Shown here: positions 6,547 to 13,621 of the stretch, piece by piece
Layout: each line of letters begins with the position of its first letter
How positions within the stretch are numbered: position 1 is the first letter of the stretch
Assembly: GCA_030039095.1 (NCBI GenBank)
Contig: JASHQP010000073.1
Coordinates: 1 to 14,579 of the forward strand
DNA from: Streptosporangiaceae bacterium
GTDB taxonomy: Bacteria; Actinomycetota; Actinomycetes; Streptosporangiales; Streptosporangiaceae
Direction: 5' to 3'
DNA length: 14,579 nt
Position numbers and translations under genes: made by a program
Notes under the pieces: generated by a model
The model's input: only the letters and a program-made list of their open reading frames with translations
Database searches by the model: none
Told to the model about the DNA's origin: nothing

Positions 6547-7262
6547 GTGTCTCGGACCGGCAGGTGTGGCAGACCTTTGTCCAGCTCGCCGACACGCTGA
6601 CTGCCGACTTCGATGTCATCGATTTCCTGCATACTCTGGCCCAGCACAGTGTGGACCTCCTCGAGGTCAGCGCCTGCGGGATCTTGCTGGCGGACCACAC
6701 GGGCCACCTCAACCTGGTGGCCGCCTCGGCGGAGCAGGTCCGCCTGCTGGAGCGGTCCCAGGTGCAGGCGGTCGAAGGGCCGTGTGTGGACGCATACCGC
6801 AGCCGGGCACCGGTCAGCTGCCCCGACCTTGCGGCTGACCGCGAACGCTGGCCGGCCTTTACCATGGACGCGCTGTCCGCGGGATTCGCGTCTGTCCACG
6901 CACTGCCCATGCGCCTGCGGGGCGAGGCGATCGGTGCGATGAGCCTGTATTCCACCCAGTCGCCGGGACTCGGCGGCCGGGCTGCCGAACTGGGCCAGGC
7001 CCTGGCGGATGTCGCGACAATCGGGATCTTGCACGAGCGCGCCTTCCGCCGCAAGGAAATGGTGGCCGAGCAGCTCCAGAGCGCGCTCAGCAGCCGGATT
7101 ACGATCGAGCAGGCCAAGGGGGTGCTTGCCGAGCGGCTGCACACCACCGTCGAGGACGCCTTCGCGCTGATCCGTGCCTACGCGCGTGACCACAATCTGA
7201 AACTTGCCGACACCGCCCGCGGCATCATCGAAGGCGAGCTGCGCATCACCCTGTCGGATTGA
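6543..7262 (+). CDS. GAF-ANTAR regulator 2
   Basis: This 239-residue protein has the same architecture as its upstream partner but a different sequence. The GAF domain is at about residues 10-165 (SACGILLADHTGHLNLVAAS, VEGPCVDAYRSRAPVSCPDL, LRGEAIGAMSLYS). A helix leads to an ANTAR domain at about 175-235 (ALSSRITIEQAKGVLAERLH, then VEDAFALIRAYARDHNLKLA), which carries the classic EQAKGVLAER signature. ATG 6543 overlaps the previous stop. Two ANTAR proteins made at matched levels could heterodimerise; that is inference. No hexaloop RNA target was recognised in the window by eye. Confidence 0.92.
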   Translation: MSVSDRQVWQTFVQLADTLTADFDVIDFLHTLAQHSVDLLEVSACGILLADHTGHLNLVAASAEQVRLLERSQVQAVEGPCVDAYRSRAPVSCPDLAADRERWPAFTMDALSAGFASVHALPMRLRGEAIGAMSLYSTQSPGLGGRAAELGQALADVATIGILHERAFRRKEMVAEQLQSALSSRITIEQAKGVLAERLHTTVEDAFALIRAYARDHNLKLADTARGIIEGELRITLSD

Positions 7263-7267
7263 CGTCC

Positions 7268-7289
7268 GGTGGCATGGATCGGCGCCACC
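7268..7289. terminator. Possible bidirectional hairpin between convergent genes
   Basis: GGTGGC (7268-7273) and GCCACC (7284-7289) can pair around a ten-base loop in the 30-bp gap between the GAF-ANTAR operon and the STAS gene. The stem is short and there is no T-tract. Confidence 0.3.
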
Positions 7290-7292
7290 AGG

Positions 7293-8201
7293 CTATGGTG
7301 CCGTGCCGGTGCCCTGCTCCCAGCGGTATGCCATCTCCCGGGCCCGTTCGGCGAAGACGCGCCACCGCTTGATCTCGGTCGCGTAGTCGATATGTGATGG
7401 CGGCTCGACGGATTCGGCTCGCCGTTCCAGCAGCGCGGCAGTGTCGGCGGCGGCGAATTGCACCGCGTGCGCCGTTTGCGTCACGCGCTCGCGCAACAAC
7501 ACGGTATCTCTCGCGGCCCGCGCACGGCGCTCTTCGGTGCTCTGCTGGGAACTGCGGGGCAAGCCCTGCCCGGCCGGGTGCCCGGGCCTGGTGAGCAGGT
7601 GATCACGGACCATCCGCACCGCGTCATCCAGGCGGCGGACCGCCTCGCGGATGCGCTCGGCGGTGAGATCGGGACTCAGGCCAGGAGCGGCCTGCAAAAT
7701 CAGGCCGACCTGAAAAATGCTGTTCAGCACCGAGTCCAGCAGTTCTTCGGGACGGCCGGCATCATCGGCGGTCGCCGCCGCGGGCAGGGGGGCAAGCCGC
7801 TGGGCGGCGGGTGCGGTCACGGCCCGGATGGGCACTTCCCGCGCCTGCTGGCGCCCGGTCCCGGCGGCCGCAGCTCCCTCCAGGCTGGGATAGACCGGGA
7901 CCAGCTGGTCGAGCCCGCTCAGCGTCAGCATCCGGCGGACGATGTCGCTGCCGACCACCAGCCGGAACTCGGCGCCATTGAGAACAGCACGGCTGTACGC
8001 ACGGAGCAGGGCCTCGGTGCCCGAGTAATCGCAGGCAACGGTCGCCGACAGGTCGGCGATCAGCGCGGCTGCACCCCGGTTGATCACCGTCAGCAACTGC
8101 TCACGAACCTGGTCGGCGTTGGAGGTATCGATCTCCTCGGGCAGCGCTACCACCGCCTGCGAGCCCGCCCATTCCACCGGGTAGATGGCCTCAGTCACCA
8201 C
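7293..8201 (-). CDS. STAS-domain protein with degenerate histidine-kinase-like helices
   Basis: This is a 302-residue soluble protein. Residues 1-110 form a STAS domain of the anti-anti-sigma type. CDYSG keeps a serine (S60) at the position phosphorylated in SpoIIAA-like proteins, with the neighbouring serine changed to tyrosine. After a linker, residues 152-200 read ELLDSVLNSIFQVGLILQ and RIREAVRRLDDAVRMVRDH. This closely resembles the dimerisation helices of NarL-partner kinases such as DosS (LHDxVxQxLFxxGLxLQ), but the phosphoacceptor histidine is leucine (L155). The C-terminal 90 residues are charged helices. There is no ATPase domain. GTG 8201 follows an in-frame TGA; a second GTG follows directly. 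It is divergent from an ECF sigma gene about 355 bp away. A role as a binding or scaffold partner in stress signalling is inferred. Confidence 0.85.
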   Translation of the reverse strand: MVTEAIYPVEWAGSQAVVALPEEIDTSNADQVREQLLTVINRGAAALIADLSATVACDYSGTEALLRAYSRAVLNGAEFRLVVGSDIVRRMLTLSGLDQLVPVYPSLEGAAAAGTGRQQAREVPIRAVTAPAAQRLAPLPAAATADDAGRPEELLDSVLNSIFQVGLILQAAPGLSPDLTAERIREAVRRLDDAVRMVRDHLLTRPGHPAGQGLPRSSQQSTEERRARAARDTVLLRERVTQTAHAVQFAAADTAALLERRAESVEPPSHIDYATEIKRWRVFAERAREMAYRWEQGTGTAP

Positions 8202-8448
8202 GGCCTGCCATCAACGCAGGTGCAGAGGTCCAGCCGAGCCAGCCCACCTGCTTCGGCGATGCCCAGAATTCACCCATCTCCGGTCCTATATGGCTGCTGG
8301 TTCCAACCGCGCCCAAAAGCAGCCGCCGAGGACCAGAGCATCGCTAAGGGCAAGCTCGATGGTTCGAGGTTAATCACCCACGGCAATCCTGTAAACAACC
8401 CCGATGACTGGGGTGCACGGCTCCGGATGGCTGCCAGTGCCGCGCCGC

Positions 8449-8462
8449 GGGACCAGCGTCCC
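8449..8462 (+). promoter_or_regulatory. DosR-like box 1 of the sigma gene
   Basis: GGGACCAGCGTCCC has two perfect five-base half-sites with the correct four-base spacer, 11 of 14 to the DevR core. It is the distal member of a tandem pair 22 bp centre to centre. Confidence 0.65.
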
Positions 8463-8470
8463 GGCGGCTC

Positions 8471-8484
8471 CGGACGAAGGTCCC
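8471..8484 (+). promoter_or_regulatory. DosR-like box 2 of the sigma gene
   Basis: CGGACGAAGGTCCC has half-sites GGAC and GTCC with a four-base spacer, 11 of 14 to the core. Its centre is about 80 bp before ATG 8557 but only 34 bp before ATG 8512, which favours the later start because an activator site is normally upstream of the transcript start. Confidence 0.65.
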
Positions 8485-8556
8485 TGGTGACGAACGGCAG
8501 GGCGCGATGCGATGGCGCTGCGAGAACGGCCAGAACCCTACAGGGGGTTGGAGCGG

Positions 8557-9135
8557 ATGTTCGCCACGCGGGTGCAGGGAAAGAACGGCGCCGAGGTTCT
8601 GGCGGCAGTCACCGAACCGGTCTGGACCGATGATGCATCGAGGCGTCAGGCAGCCAGGCTGTATCCGGCGGCTCTGCGGCTGACCCACAACCCGGCCGAC
8701 GCCGAGGACCTGGTGCAGGAGACGTTCGCGAAGGCGATCGCTGCATACGGCCGCGCCCGGCCTGGCACGAACCTGAACGCCTGGATGTATCGCATCATGA
8801 CCAACACGTTCATCAGCGGCTACCGGAAGAAGCGCCGCGAGGTGCAGTTGCTGTCCCGGGGAGAGGCGCGGTGGCGCGTGATGCCAGCGCAGGAAGACGC
8901 CGGCGGCAGGTCGCCCGAGGATTGCGTGGTCGATCCCGTGATCGACGCGGAGATCGTCGCGGCGATGCGGGCGCTGCCGTACCGGTACCGGCTCGCCGTG
9001 TATCTCGCCGATGTCGAAGGGCTGAAGTACCAGCAGATATCGGACCTGACCGGCATGCCGGTCGGAAGCGTGAAGTCATCGGTACACCGTGGCCGTTGCC
9101 GGCTTCGCGCCCGGCTCGCGGCTCACGCGCCGTAA
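8557..9135 (+). CDS. ECF RNA polymerase sigma factor, SigR/SigE-like group
   Basis: This is a 192-residue sigma-70 family extracytoplasmic-function factor. Region 2 is at about residues 30-95 ([20 protein letters not shown], then [20 protein letters not shown]). Region 4 is at about 130-185 ([20 protein letters not shown], then [19 protein letters not shown]). The [16 protein letters not shown] and TNTFISxYRKK stretches resemble the SigR/SigH thiol-stress group. That group is usually followed by a zinc anti-sigma gene (RsrA-like); here none follows and none is in the window. ATG 8557 is chosen over ATG 8512 because AGGGGG and GGAG precede it, the conserved region begins well after it, and the tandem boxes would overlap the 5' leader otherwise. 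Transcriptional control by the two boxes probably replaces or supplements anti-sigma control. Confidence 0.88.
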   Translation: MFATRVQGKNGAEVLAAVTEPVWTDDASRRQAARLYPAALRLTHNPADAEDLVQETFAKAIAAYGRARPGTNLNAWMYRIMTNTFISGYRKKRREVQLLSRGEARWRVMPAQEDAGGRSPEDCVVDPVIDAEIVAAMRALPYRYRLAVYLADVEGLKYQQISDLTGMPVGSVKSSVHRGRCRLRARLAAHAP

Positions 9136-9210
9136 GCCGACCACAGGTCGCGTCCGGGGTCTACCTCCCCGGCCTCGAGGACTACCGGACGGTAATCCGA
9201 CGCAGCCCGG

Positions 9211-9224
9211 GGGACATTGGTCCC
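9211..9224 (+). promoter_or_regulatory. DosR-like box upstream of the first CBS gene
   Basis: GGGACATTGGTCCC has both perfect five-base half-sites with a four-base spacer, 12 of 14 to the DevR core, one of the best copies in the window. A loose second copy (CGGACGGTAATCCG, 9186-9199) is 25 bp upstream. A -10-like TCTAAT is at 9237-9242. Confidence 0.75.
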
Positions 9225-9332
9225 TCTGCAAACAGGTCTAATGGCACTCCAGTCATGGCTTTCTTCCGTATACGCGGCGTTAACGGAGCGGTTGACTCGA
9301 GATAGCAGATGACGATGGGAGATGTGAGCACG

Positions 9333-9983
9333 GTGAGTACCAGAGTCGCCGATGTCATGACGTCGGACCCGGTGGCGTTGCGGGCCAGCGCGTCATTCAA
9401 GGAGATCGCTGCCAGGCTCCGCCAGCAGCACGCCGCCGCCTTCCCGGTCCTCGACGCGGACGACAGCGTCATCGGCGTCGTGTCCGAGGCGGACCTGCTG
9501 CCCAAGGAGGCACTGGAGGCGGGCTATGAGGGTCATCGCGGGCCGCTGGCCGGCCCGCGCCACCACGCCGAGCGGGAGAAGGCGGCGGGCCTGACCGCGG
9601 GAGACATCATGAGCCGGCCAGCGGTAACCATCGGTGCTTTCGACCTGGTCAGTCACGCTGCTCACGTCATGTACGACCATAAGCTCAGCTGCCTGCCCGT
9701 CGTTGACGGCGGCCGGCTGATCGGGATGATCACACGGGCTGATGTGCTCCGCGTGTTCGGCCGGGCCGACGCAGAGATCCGCCGGGAGATTCTCGACAAG
9801 ATCATCCTCGGGACGTTCCTGGTCGACCCCAGCGTGTTCTCGGTGAGCGTGCAGGACGGCGTCGTCACCCTGACGGGCAGGCCCGAGACCGCCGATACCG
9901 GTCACGGCATCGTCACCGCGGTGCGCCACCTCGAAGGCGTCGTTGCCGTGCGTGACCAGCTCAGCTACCCGGTGGCCCGGTGA
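9333..9983 (+). CDS. CBS-CBS-BON domain protein 1
   Basis: This is a 216-residue protein with two CBS motifs and a C-terminal BON domain. CBS1 is at about residues 5-60 (VADVMTSDPVALRASASFKE, then FPVLDADDSVIGVVSEADLL). CBS2 is at about 90-145 (DIMSRPAVTI, LPVVDGGRLIGMITRADVLR). BON is at about 155-210 (VQDGVVTLTGRPETAD, HLEGVVAVRDQLSY). CBS pairs bind adenosine nucleotides as energy sensors; BON domains may contact membranes or partner proteins. The DosR-regulon protein Hrp1 (Rv2626c) is a related CBS protein without BON. GTG 9333 is preferred because the same GGGAG-to-GTG layout is seen in the paralogue; ATG 9309 and 9315 are alternatives. It converges with the paralogue 48 bp away. Confidence 0.9.
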   Translation: MSTRVADVMTSDPVALRASASFKEIAARLRQQHAAAFPVLDADDSVIGVVSEADLLPKEALEAGYEGHRGPLAGPRHHAEREKAAGLTAGDIMSRPAVTIGAFDLVSHAAHVMYDHKLSCLPVVDGGRLIGMITRADVLRVFGRADAEIRREILDKIILGTFLVDPSVFSVSVQDGVVTLTGRPETADTGHGIVTAVRHLEGVVAVRDQLSYPVAR

Positions 9984-10015
9984 ATCCCAGGATCAGCGGA
10001 CGCGGCTCACCGCGA

Positions 10016-10029
10016 CCGGCCCTGGCCGG
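10016..10029. terminator. Short palindrome between the convergent CBS genes
   Basis: CCGGCCCTGGCCGG is a perfect inverted repeat that could form a five-bp stem with a four-base loop in the 48-bp gap. It might act in both directions, but it is short. Confidence 0.3.
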
Positions 10030-10031
10030 CC

Positions 10032-10679
10032 CTAGCTCTCCGCCGGATAGCTGAGCCGGTCGCGGACGCCGATCACCCCTTCGAGGTGGCGGATCGTGGC
10101 GAGCATGCTGAGCGCGTCGGCACGCCGGTCCACCGACCCGGTGACGGTCACGATCCCGGAAGCCACCGTGACCACGAACATCTCGGGATCGAGCCCGAAC
10201 TCCCCGGTGATGACGTCCCTGACGACCTCATCCCAGATCTCGGTGTCGGGACGCTCGAAGACGCTGAGCACGTCGGTCCGAGTTAGGATGCCGCGGAGTC
10301 GGCCGTTGTCATCCACCACGGGCAGCCGCTTGACCTTGCGCGACTGCATGAGCCGGGCGGCCTCGGAGACCGGCGCGTCCTCGTGGGTCGTCACCGCGGG
10401 TCTGGTCATCACCTCGGTGGCGGTCACGCCCGCGGCCTTGGACCGGTCCTTCGGCCGCCACGCCAGCCGGATTGCTCCTTGCGGCAGCGCACGGGCGGTC
10501 TCCTTGGGCAGCAGATCCGCCTCGGACACCACCCCGATCACCCGGTCCGACGAGTCGATCACCGGGAAGGCGCTGATGCGGCGGCTGCGCATGACGGTGA
10601 CCATCTCCTTGAAATCCGCGTTCTCCCGGACAGCCACCACTCTGCTGGTCATCACGTCCCTGACCGTTGTCACCTTCAC
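10032..10679 (-). CDS. CBS-CBS-BON domain protein 2
   Basis: This 215-residue paralogue of the neighbouring CBS-BON protein has the same order: CBS1 (VRDVMTSRVVAVRENADFKE, ISAFPVIDSSDRVIGVVSEA), CBS2 (EVMTRPAVTTHEDAPVSEAA, KRLPVVDDNGRLRGILTRTD) and BON (ASGIVTVTGSVDRRADALSM, HLEGVIGVRDRLSYP). It probably senses adenylate level in the cytosol. GTG 10679 is preferred because GGGAGGTGA lies eight bases upstream and the family similarity starts there; ATG 10703 has only a poor site. Three DosR-like boxes occupy the divergent region shared with the PatA-like gene, the nearest about 80 bp before this start. Confidence 0.9.
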   Translation of the reverse strand: MKVTTVRDVMTSRVVAVRENADFKEMVTVMRSRRISAFPVIDSSDRVIGVVSEADLLPKETARALPQGAIRLAWRPKDRSKAAGVTATEVMTRPAVTTHEDAPVSEAARLMQSRKVKRLPVVDDNGRLRGILTRTDVLSVFERPDTEIWDEVVRDVITGEFGLDPEMFVVTVASGIVTVTGSVDRRADALSMLATIRHLEGVIGVRDRLSYPAES

Positions 10680-10752
10680 CGCGGTCACCTCCCAATGCCC
10701 CATCCGAGCGCACCCGCCAGCCGGGTACCGGAGTCCAACGACCAGCCGGAAC

Positions 10753-10766
10753 GGGACGTACGGCCC
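10753..10766. promoter_or_regulatory. DosR-like box A in the divergent CBS2/PatA-like promoter
   Basis: GGGACGTACGGCCC matches the DevR core at 11 of 14 positions with correct spacing. Its centre is about 80 bp before GTG 10679, so it probably serves the CBS gene. Confidence 0.6.
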
Positions 10767-10775
10767 GCCCTGGCC

Positions 10776-10789
10776 GGGACCTTGGGCGC
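10776..10789. promoter_or_regulatory. DosR-like box B in the divergent promoter
   Basis: GGGACCTTGGGCGC matches at 10 of 14 positions and is 23 bp centre to centre from box A, the tandem spacing also seen before the sigma gene. Confidence 0.45.
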
Positions 10790-10837
10790 GTCAGGGCGTG
10801 ACCCGCGGGTTGCCGAGGGCGAACGCCCTTGCGACGG

Positions 10838-10851
10838 GGGACCTTCGGCCG
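10838..10851 (+). promoter_or_regulatory. DosR-like box C before the PatA-like gene
   Basis: GGGACCTTCGGCCG matches at 10 of 14 positions. Its centre is about 53 bp before ATG 10898, similar to the hsp20 arrangement (57 bp). Confidence 0.5.
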
Positions 10852-10897
10852 ATGCCGCGGGGAAGCGCTGCGCCCGATGGTTGAACTGGGAGGCGCA

Positions 10898-13621
10898 ATG
10901 AATACTGAGCTGGGCAGCGAGCCGGCCACCGATGATGGCGCCAGCGCCTACGCGCTGCTGGCCGACGGCACCACGATCGAGATTCGCGCTGCCACACCGG
11001 GCGACCTGACCATGGTCAGGCTCATGCACGAGGCGATGTCACCGGACAACGCCTACCTTCGGTTCTTCGGCATCAGCAAGCTGTCGGCGGAGCGCGAGGC
11101 GACCAGGGTCTGCCGCCCCGCGGCGCCGGACCGCGTCGCGCTTCTCGCGCTCGAGGGCCGCGAGCTCGTCGGCGTGGCCACCTACGAGATCACCAAGGGC
11201 GCCGACGCGGAGATCGCGTTCGCCGTGTCCGACGACATGCACGGGCGGGGCGTCGGCACGCTCCTGCTCGAGCACCTGGTGTCGGCCGCCTGCCGGCGCG
11301 GCGTCCGCCGGTTCGTCGCGTCGGTTCTCACCGAGAACGCCGAAATGCTCGAGGTCCTGGCCCACGCCGGGCTGACGGCACGGCGGCAGTACCACCATGG
11401 TGTCGTCGACCTTGTCTGCGACCTGCCCCACGGGGACAGCGATCCGCACTGGGAGCCCTATCACGAGGCGGTCGACATGCGCGAACGTCACGCGGACGTG
11501 GCCAGCTTGCGGCACGTGTTCCAGCCGGGATCGGTCGCGGTCGTCGGTGCCAGCCGGCGCACAGGAACCGTCGGCCGCGCGATCCTGCACAACATCGTCA
11601 GCGGCGGATACCGGGGAAAGGTTTACGCGGTCAACCCGCACGCCGTGCACATGGAAGGCGTGCCCTGCCTGCCGTCGGTCACCACCCTGCCCGAGGCACC
11701 CGACCTGGCCGTGATCGCCGTACCGCCGGCCGCCGTTCCGGCCGTGGCCGATGAGTGCGGCCGGCGCGGCGTCAGGGCGATGGTGGTGATCACGTCCGGT
11801 CTCGACGCCCTCCAGGGCGCCGACCTGCTGGCAGCCTGCCGCCGGTACGGCATGCGGCTCGTGGGCCCGAACTGCTTCGGCGTCGCCGTGCCCGGCATCG
11901 GCCTGGACGCGACCTTCGCCGCCCGTCATCCGGCGCCCGGCCGGGTGGGCCTGGTGATGCAGTCCGGCGGGCTAGGCTTCGCGCTCGTCGACCGCCTGTC
12001 CCGGCTCGGGCTGGGAATCTCCTCGTTCGCGTCGGTCGGGAACAAATACGACGTCTCGAGCAACGACCTGCTGACGTGGTGGGAGCAGGACGGCACGACC
12101 GAGCTCGCGGTCCTGTACATCGAGTCGTTCGGCAACCCGCGTAAGTTCGCCCGCACCGCGCGGCGTCTCGGCGCCCGCATGCCCGTCCTCGCCGTTCAGG
12201 CGGGCCGGTCGGCGGCCGGCCAGCAGGCCGCGACGTCGCACACGGCGGCGGCGGCGACGCCGCTGGTCACCCGCCAGGCCCTGTTCGAGCAGGCCGGTGT
12301 CATCGCCATGGATGATCTCGGGGAACTGCTCGACGCCGCCGCGCTGCTCGCCAGCCAGCCGGTGCCCGCGGGCCGCAACGTCGCGGTGATCTCCAACATC
12401 GGAGGCGCCGGGGTGCTGGCCGCCGACGCCTGCACCTCGTGCGGCCTGACCGTGCACAAGACGAGCGCGGAGACCCGGCGCCGGCTGCGCGCGCTGGTGC
12501 CGCACGACGCCGCCATCAACGGCCCCGTGGACACGGGCGCCGCCGTGCCGGAACCGACCTTCCGGCGGTGCCTGGAACTCGTCGCCGCCGACGAGGGTGT
12601 GGACGCGGTCCTCGTCCTCGCGCTGCCCACCGCGGCGACGGGTCATCTCGTCACCGCGATCCGCGCGGCCGACGTGACGAAGCCGCTGGCCGCGGTCGTG
12701 CTGGACCAGGCCGAGGGCGTGAGCCTGCTGCGCCGGGCCACCGACGACGCCGACGAGGCGGGTACCGCAGGACGGCCGGACCTCATCCCCTCGTACGCCT
12801 ACCCAGAGTCCGCGGCTCGCGCGCTGGCTCGCGCGGCTACCTACGGCGCCTGGCGGTCGCGGCCGCACGGTCACATCCCGGAACTGGGTGACGTGCGGGA
12901 GGACGAGGCTCGCGCGCTGGTCCGGGCGTTCCTGCACGGCTCGCCCGATGGCGGCTGGCTGCCGCCGGAACCGGTGGCGGAACTGCTGGCCTGCTACGGC
13001 ATCCCGCTGGCCAGCCTCTCTCCGGTCACCAGCGCCGACGACGCGGCCCGCGCCGCGGCCAGCCTCGGCGGCCCGGTGGTGCTCAAGGCCGACGTGCCCG
13101 GTGTGGTGCACAAGACCGACGTGGGCGCCGTGCGGCTCGACCTGCGTACCGAGGCAGACGTCCGGCGCGCGTACCGCGAGCTGAGCGGCGCGTTCGGCCC
13201 TCGCGCGCGGGTGCTGATCCAGCCCATGATCACCGGGGGAACCGAGGTCATCGTCGGCGTGGCGCAGGAACCGGTCTTCGGCCCGCTGGTCGTCTTCGGC
13301 CTGGGCGGTGTGGCCACGGACGTGCTCGCCGACCGCGCCGCGCGGCTCGCCCCGCTCAGCGACGCCGACGCCGACGAGCTCATTCACGCGGTCCGCTCGG
13401 CGCCCCTCCTGCTCGGCTACCGAGGCGCGCAGCCCGCCGACCTGGAGGCGCTGAGGGAATCCCTGCTGCGCGTGTCGCGGCTGGCCGACGACCTTCCCGA
13501 GGTCGCCGAGCTCGACCTCAACCCGGTGATCGCCCGCCCGGACGGCGTGTCCGCCGTGGACGCCAGGATCCGGATCACGCCCGCCCAGCCCCAGGACCCG
13601 TTCCTGCGGAAGCTGCGCTGA
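10898..13621 (+). CDS. GNAT acetyltransferase fused to NDP-forming acyl-CoA synthetase (PatA-like)
   Basis: This is a 907-residue cytosolic protein. Residues 15-170 form a GNAT domain with the acetyl-CoA loop HGRGVGTLLLEHL. Next are a CoA-binding Rossmann domain (about 200-300; FQPGSVAVVGASRRTGTVG), succinyl-CoA-ligase-like domains (about 340-650; GRVGLVMQSGGLGF) and a C-terminal ATP-grasp domain (about 690-900; PVVLKADVPGVVHKTDVGAV). The order GNAT first, synthetase second, is that of the Streptomyces lividans PatA lysine acetyltransferase, which inactivates acyl-CoA synthetases. A histidine at residue 448 (TSHTAA) stands where ADP-forming synthetases carry the phosphorylated histidine, so the synthetase half may be active. 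ATG 10898 is chosen for GGGAGG seven bases before it; an in-frame ATG at 10829 would precede box C. Its end overlaps the convergent cydC by 47 bp. Confidence 0.92.
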   Translation: MNTELGSEPATDDGASAYALLADGTTIEIRAATPGDLTMVRLMHEAMSPDNAYLRFFGISKLSAEREATRVCRPAAPDRVALLALEGRELVGVATYEITKGADAEIAFAVSDDMHGRGVGTLLLEHLVSAACRRGVRRFVASVLTENAEMLEVLAHAGLTARRQYHHGVVDLVCDLPHGDSDPHWEPYHEAVDMRERHADVASLRHVFQPGSVAVVGASRRTGTVGRAILHNIVSGGYRGKVYAVNPHAVHMEGVPCLPSVTTLPEAPDLAVIAVPPAAVPAVADECGRRGVRAMVVITSGLDALQGADLLAACRRYGMRLVGPNCFGVAVPGIGLDATFAARHPAPGRVGLVMQSGGLGFALVDRLSRLGLGISSFASVGNKYDVSSNDLLTWWEQDGTTELAVLYIESFGNPRKFARTARRLGARMPVLAVQAGRSAAGQQAATSHTAAAATPLVTRQALFEQAGVIAMDDLGELLDAAALLASQPVPAGRNVAVISNIGGAGVLAADACTSCGLTVHKTSAETRRRLRALVPHDAAINGPVDTGAAVPEPTFRRCLELVAADEGVDAVLVLALPTAATGHLVTAIRAADVTKPLAAVVLDQAEGVSLLRRATDDADEAGTAGRPDLIPSYAYPESAARALARAATYGAWRSRPHGHIPELGDVREDEARALVRAFLHGSPDGGWLPPEPVAELLACYGIPLASLSPVTSADDAARAAASLGGPVVLKADVPGVVHKTDVGAVRLDLRTEADVRRAYRELSGAFGPRARVLIQPMITGGTEVIVGVAQEPVFGPLVVFGLGGVATDVLADRAARLAPLSDADADELIHAVRSAPLLLGYRGAQPADLEALRESLLRVSRLADDLPEVAELDLNPVIARPDGVSAVDARIRITPAQPQDPFLRKLR

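Larger units (their letters stand above)
8202..8556. other. Divergent intergenic region between the STAS and sigma genes
   Basis: These 355 bases hold two DosR-like boxes in tandem near the sigma side. The rest shows no gene I believe. The STAS gene has no clear box of its own on its side, so it may be unregulated by this signal or share the distant pair. Confidence 0.5.

Noticed and set aside
8341..8400. GGTTCGAGG resembling a tRNA T-loop
   Set aside because: No acceptor, D or anticodon stems can be built around it; no tRNA is present.
8512..8556. Earlier ATG start for the sigma factor
   Set aside because: The ribosome binding site is weak and the start would be too close to the tandem boxes; ATG 8557 is better supported, though not proven.
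7458..8633. A 391-residue plus-strand open frame
   Set aside because: It lies opposite the STAS gene and runs through the boxes and the sigma start; it shows no known motif.
10829..10897. Earlier ATG start for the PatA-like gene
   Set aside because: It would put box C inside the coding region and lacks a ribosome binding site, whereas ATG 10898 has GGGAGG at the right distance.
11972..13387. A 471-residue open frame on the minus strand inside the PatA-like gene
   Set aside because: It is the antisense shadow of a clearly recognisable gene; its sequence is rich in Arg, Gly, His and Val with no domain, as expected from reading high-GC codons backwards.
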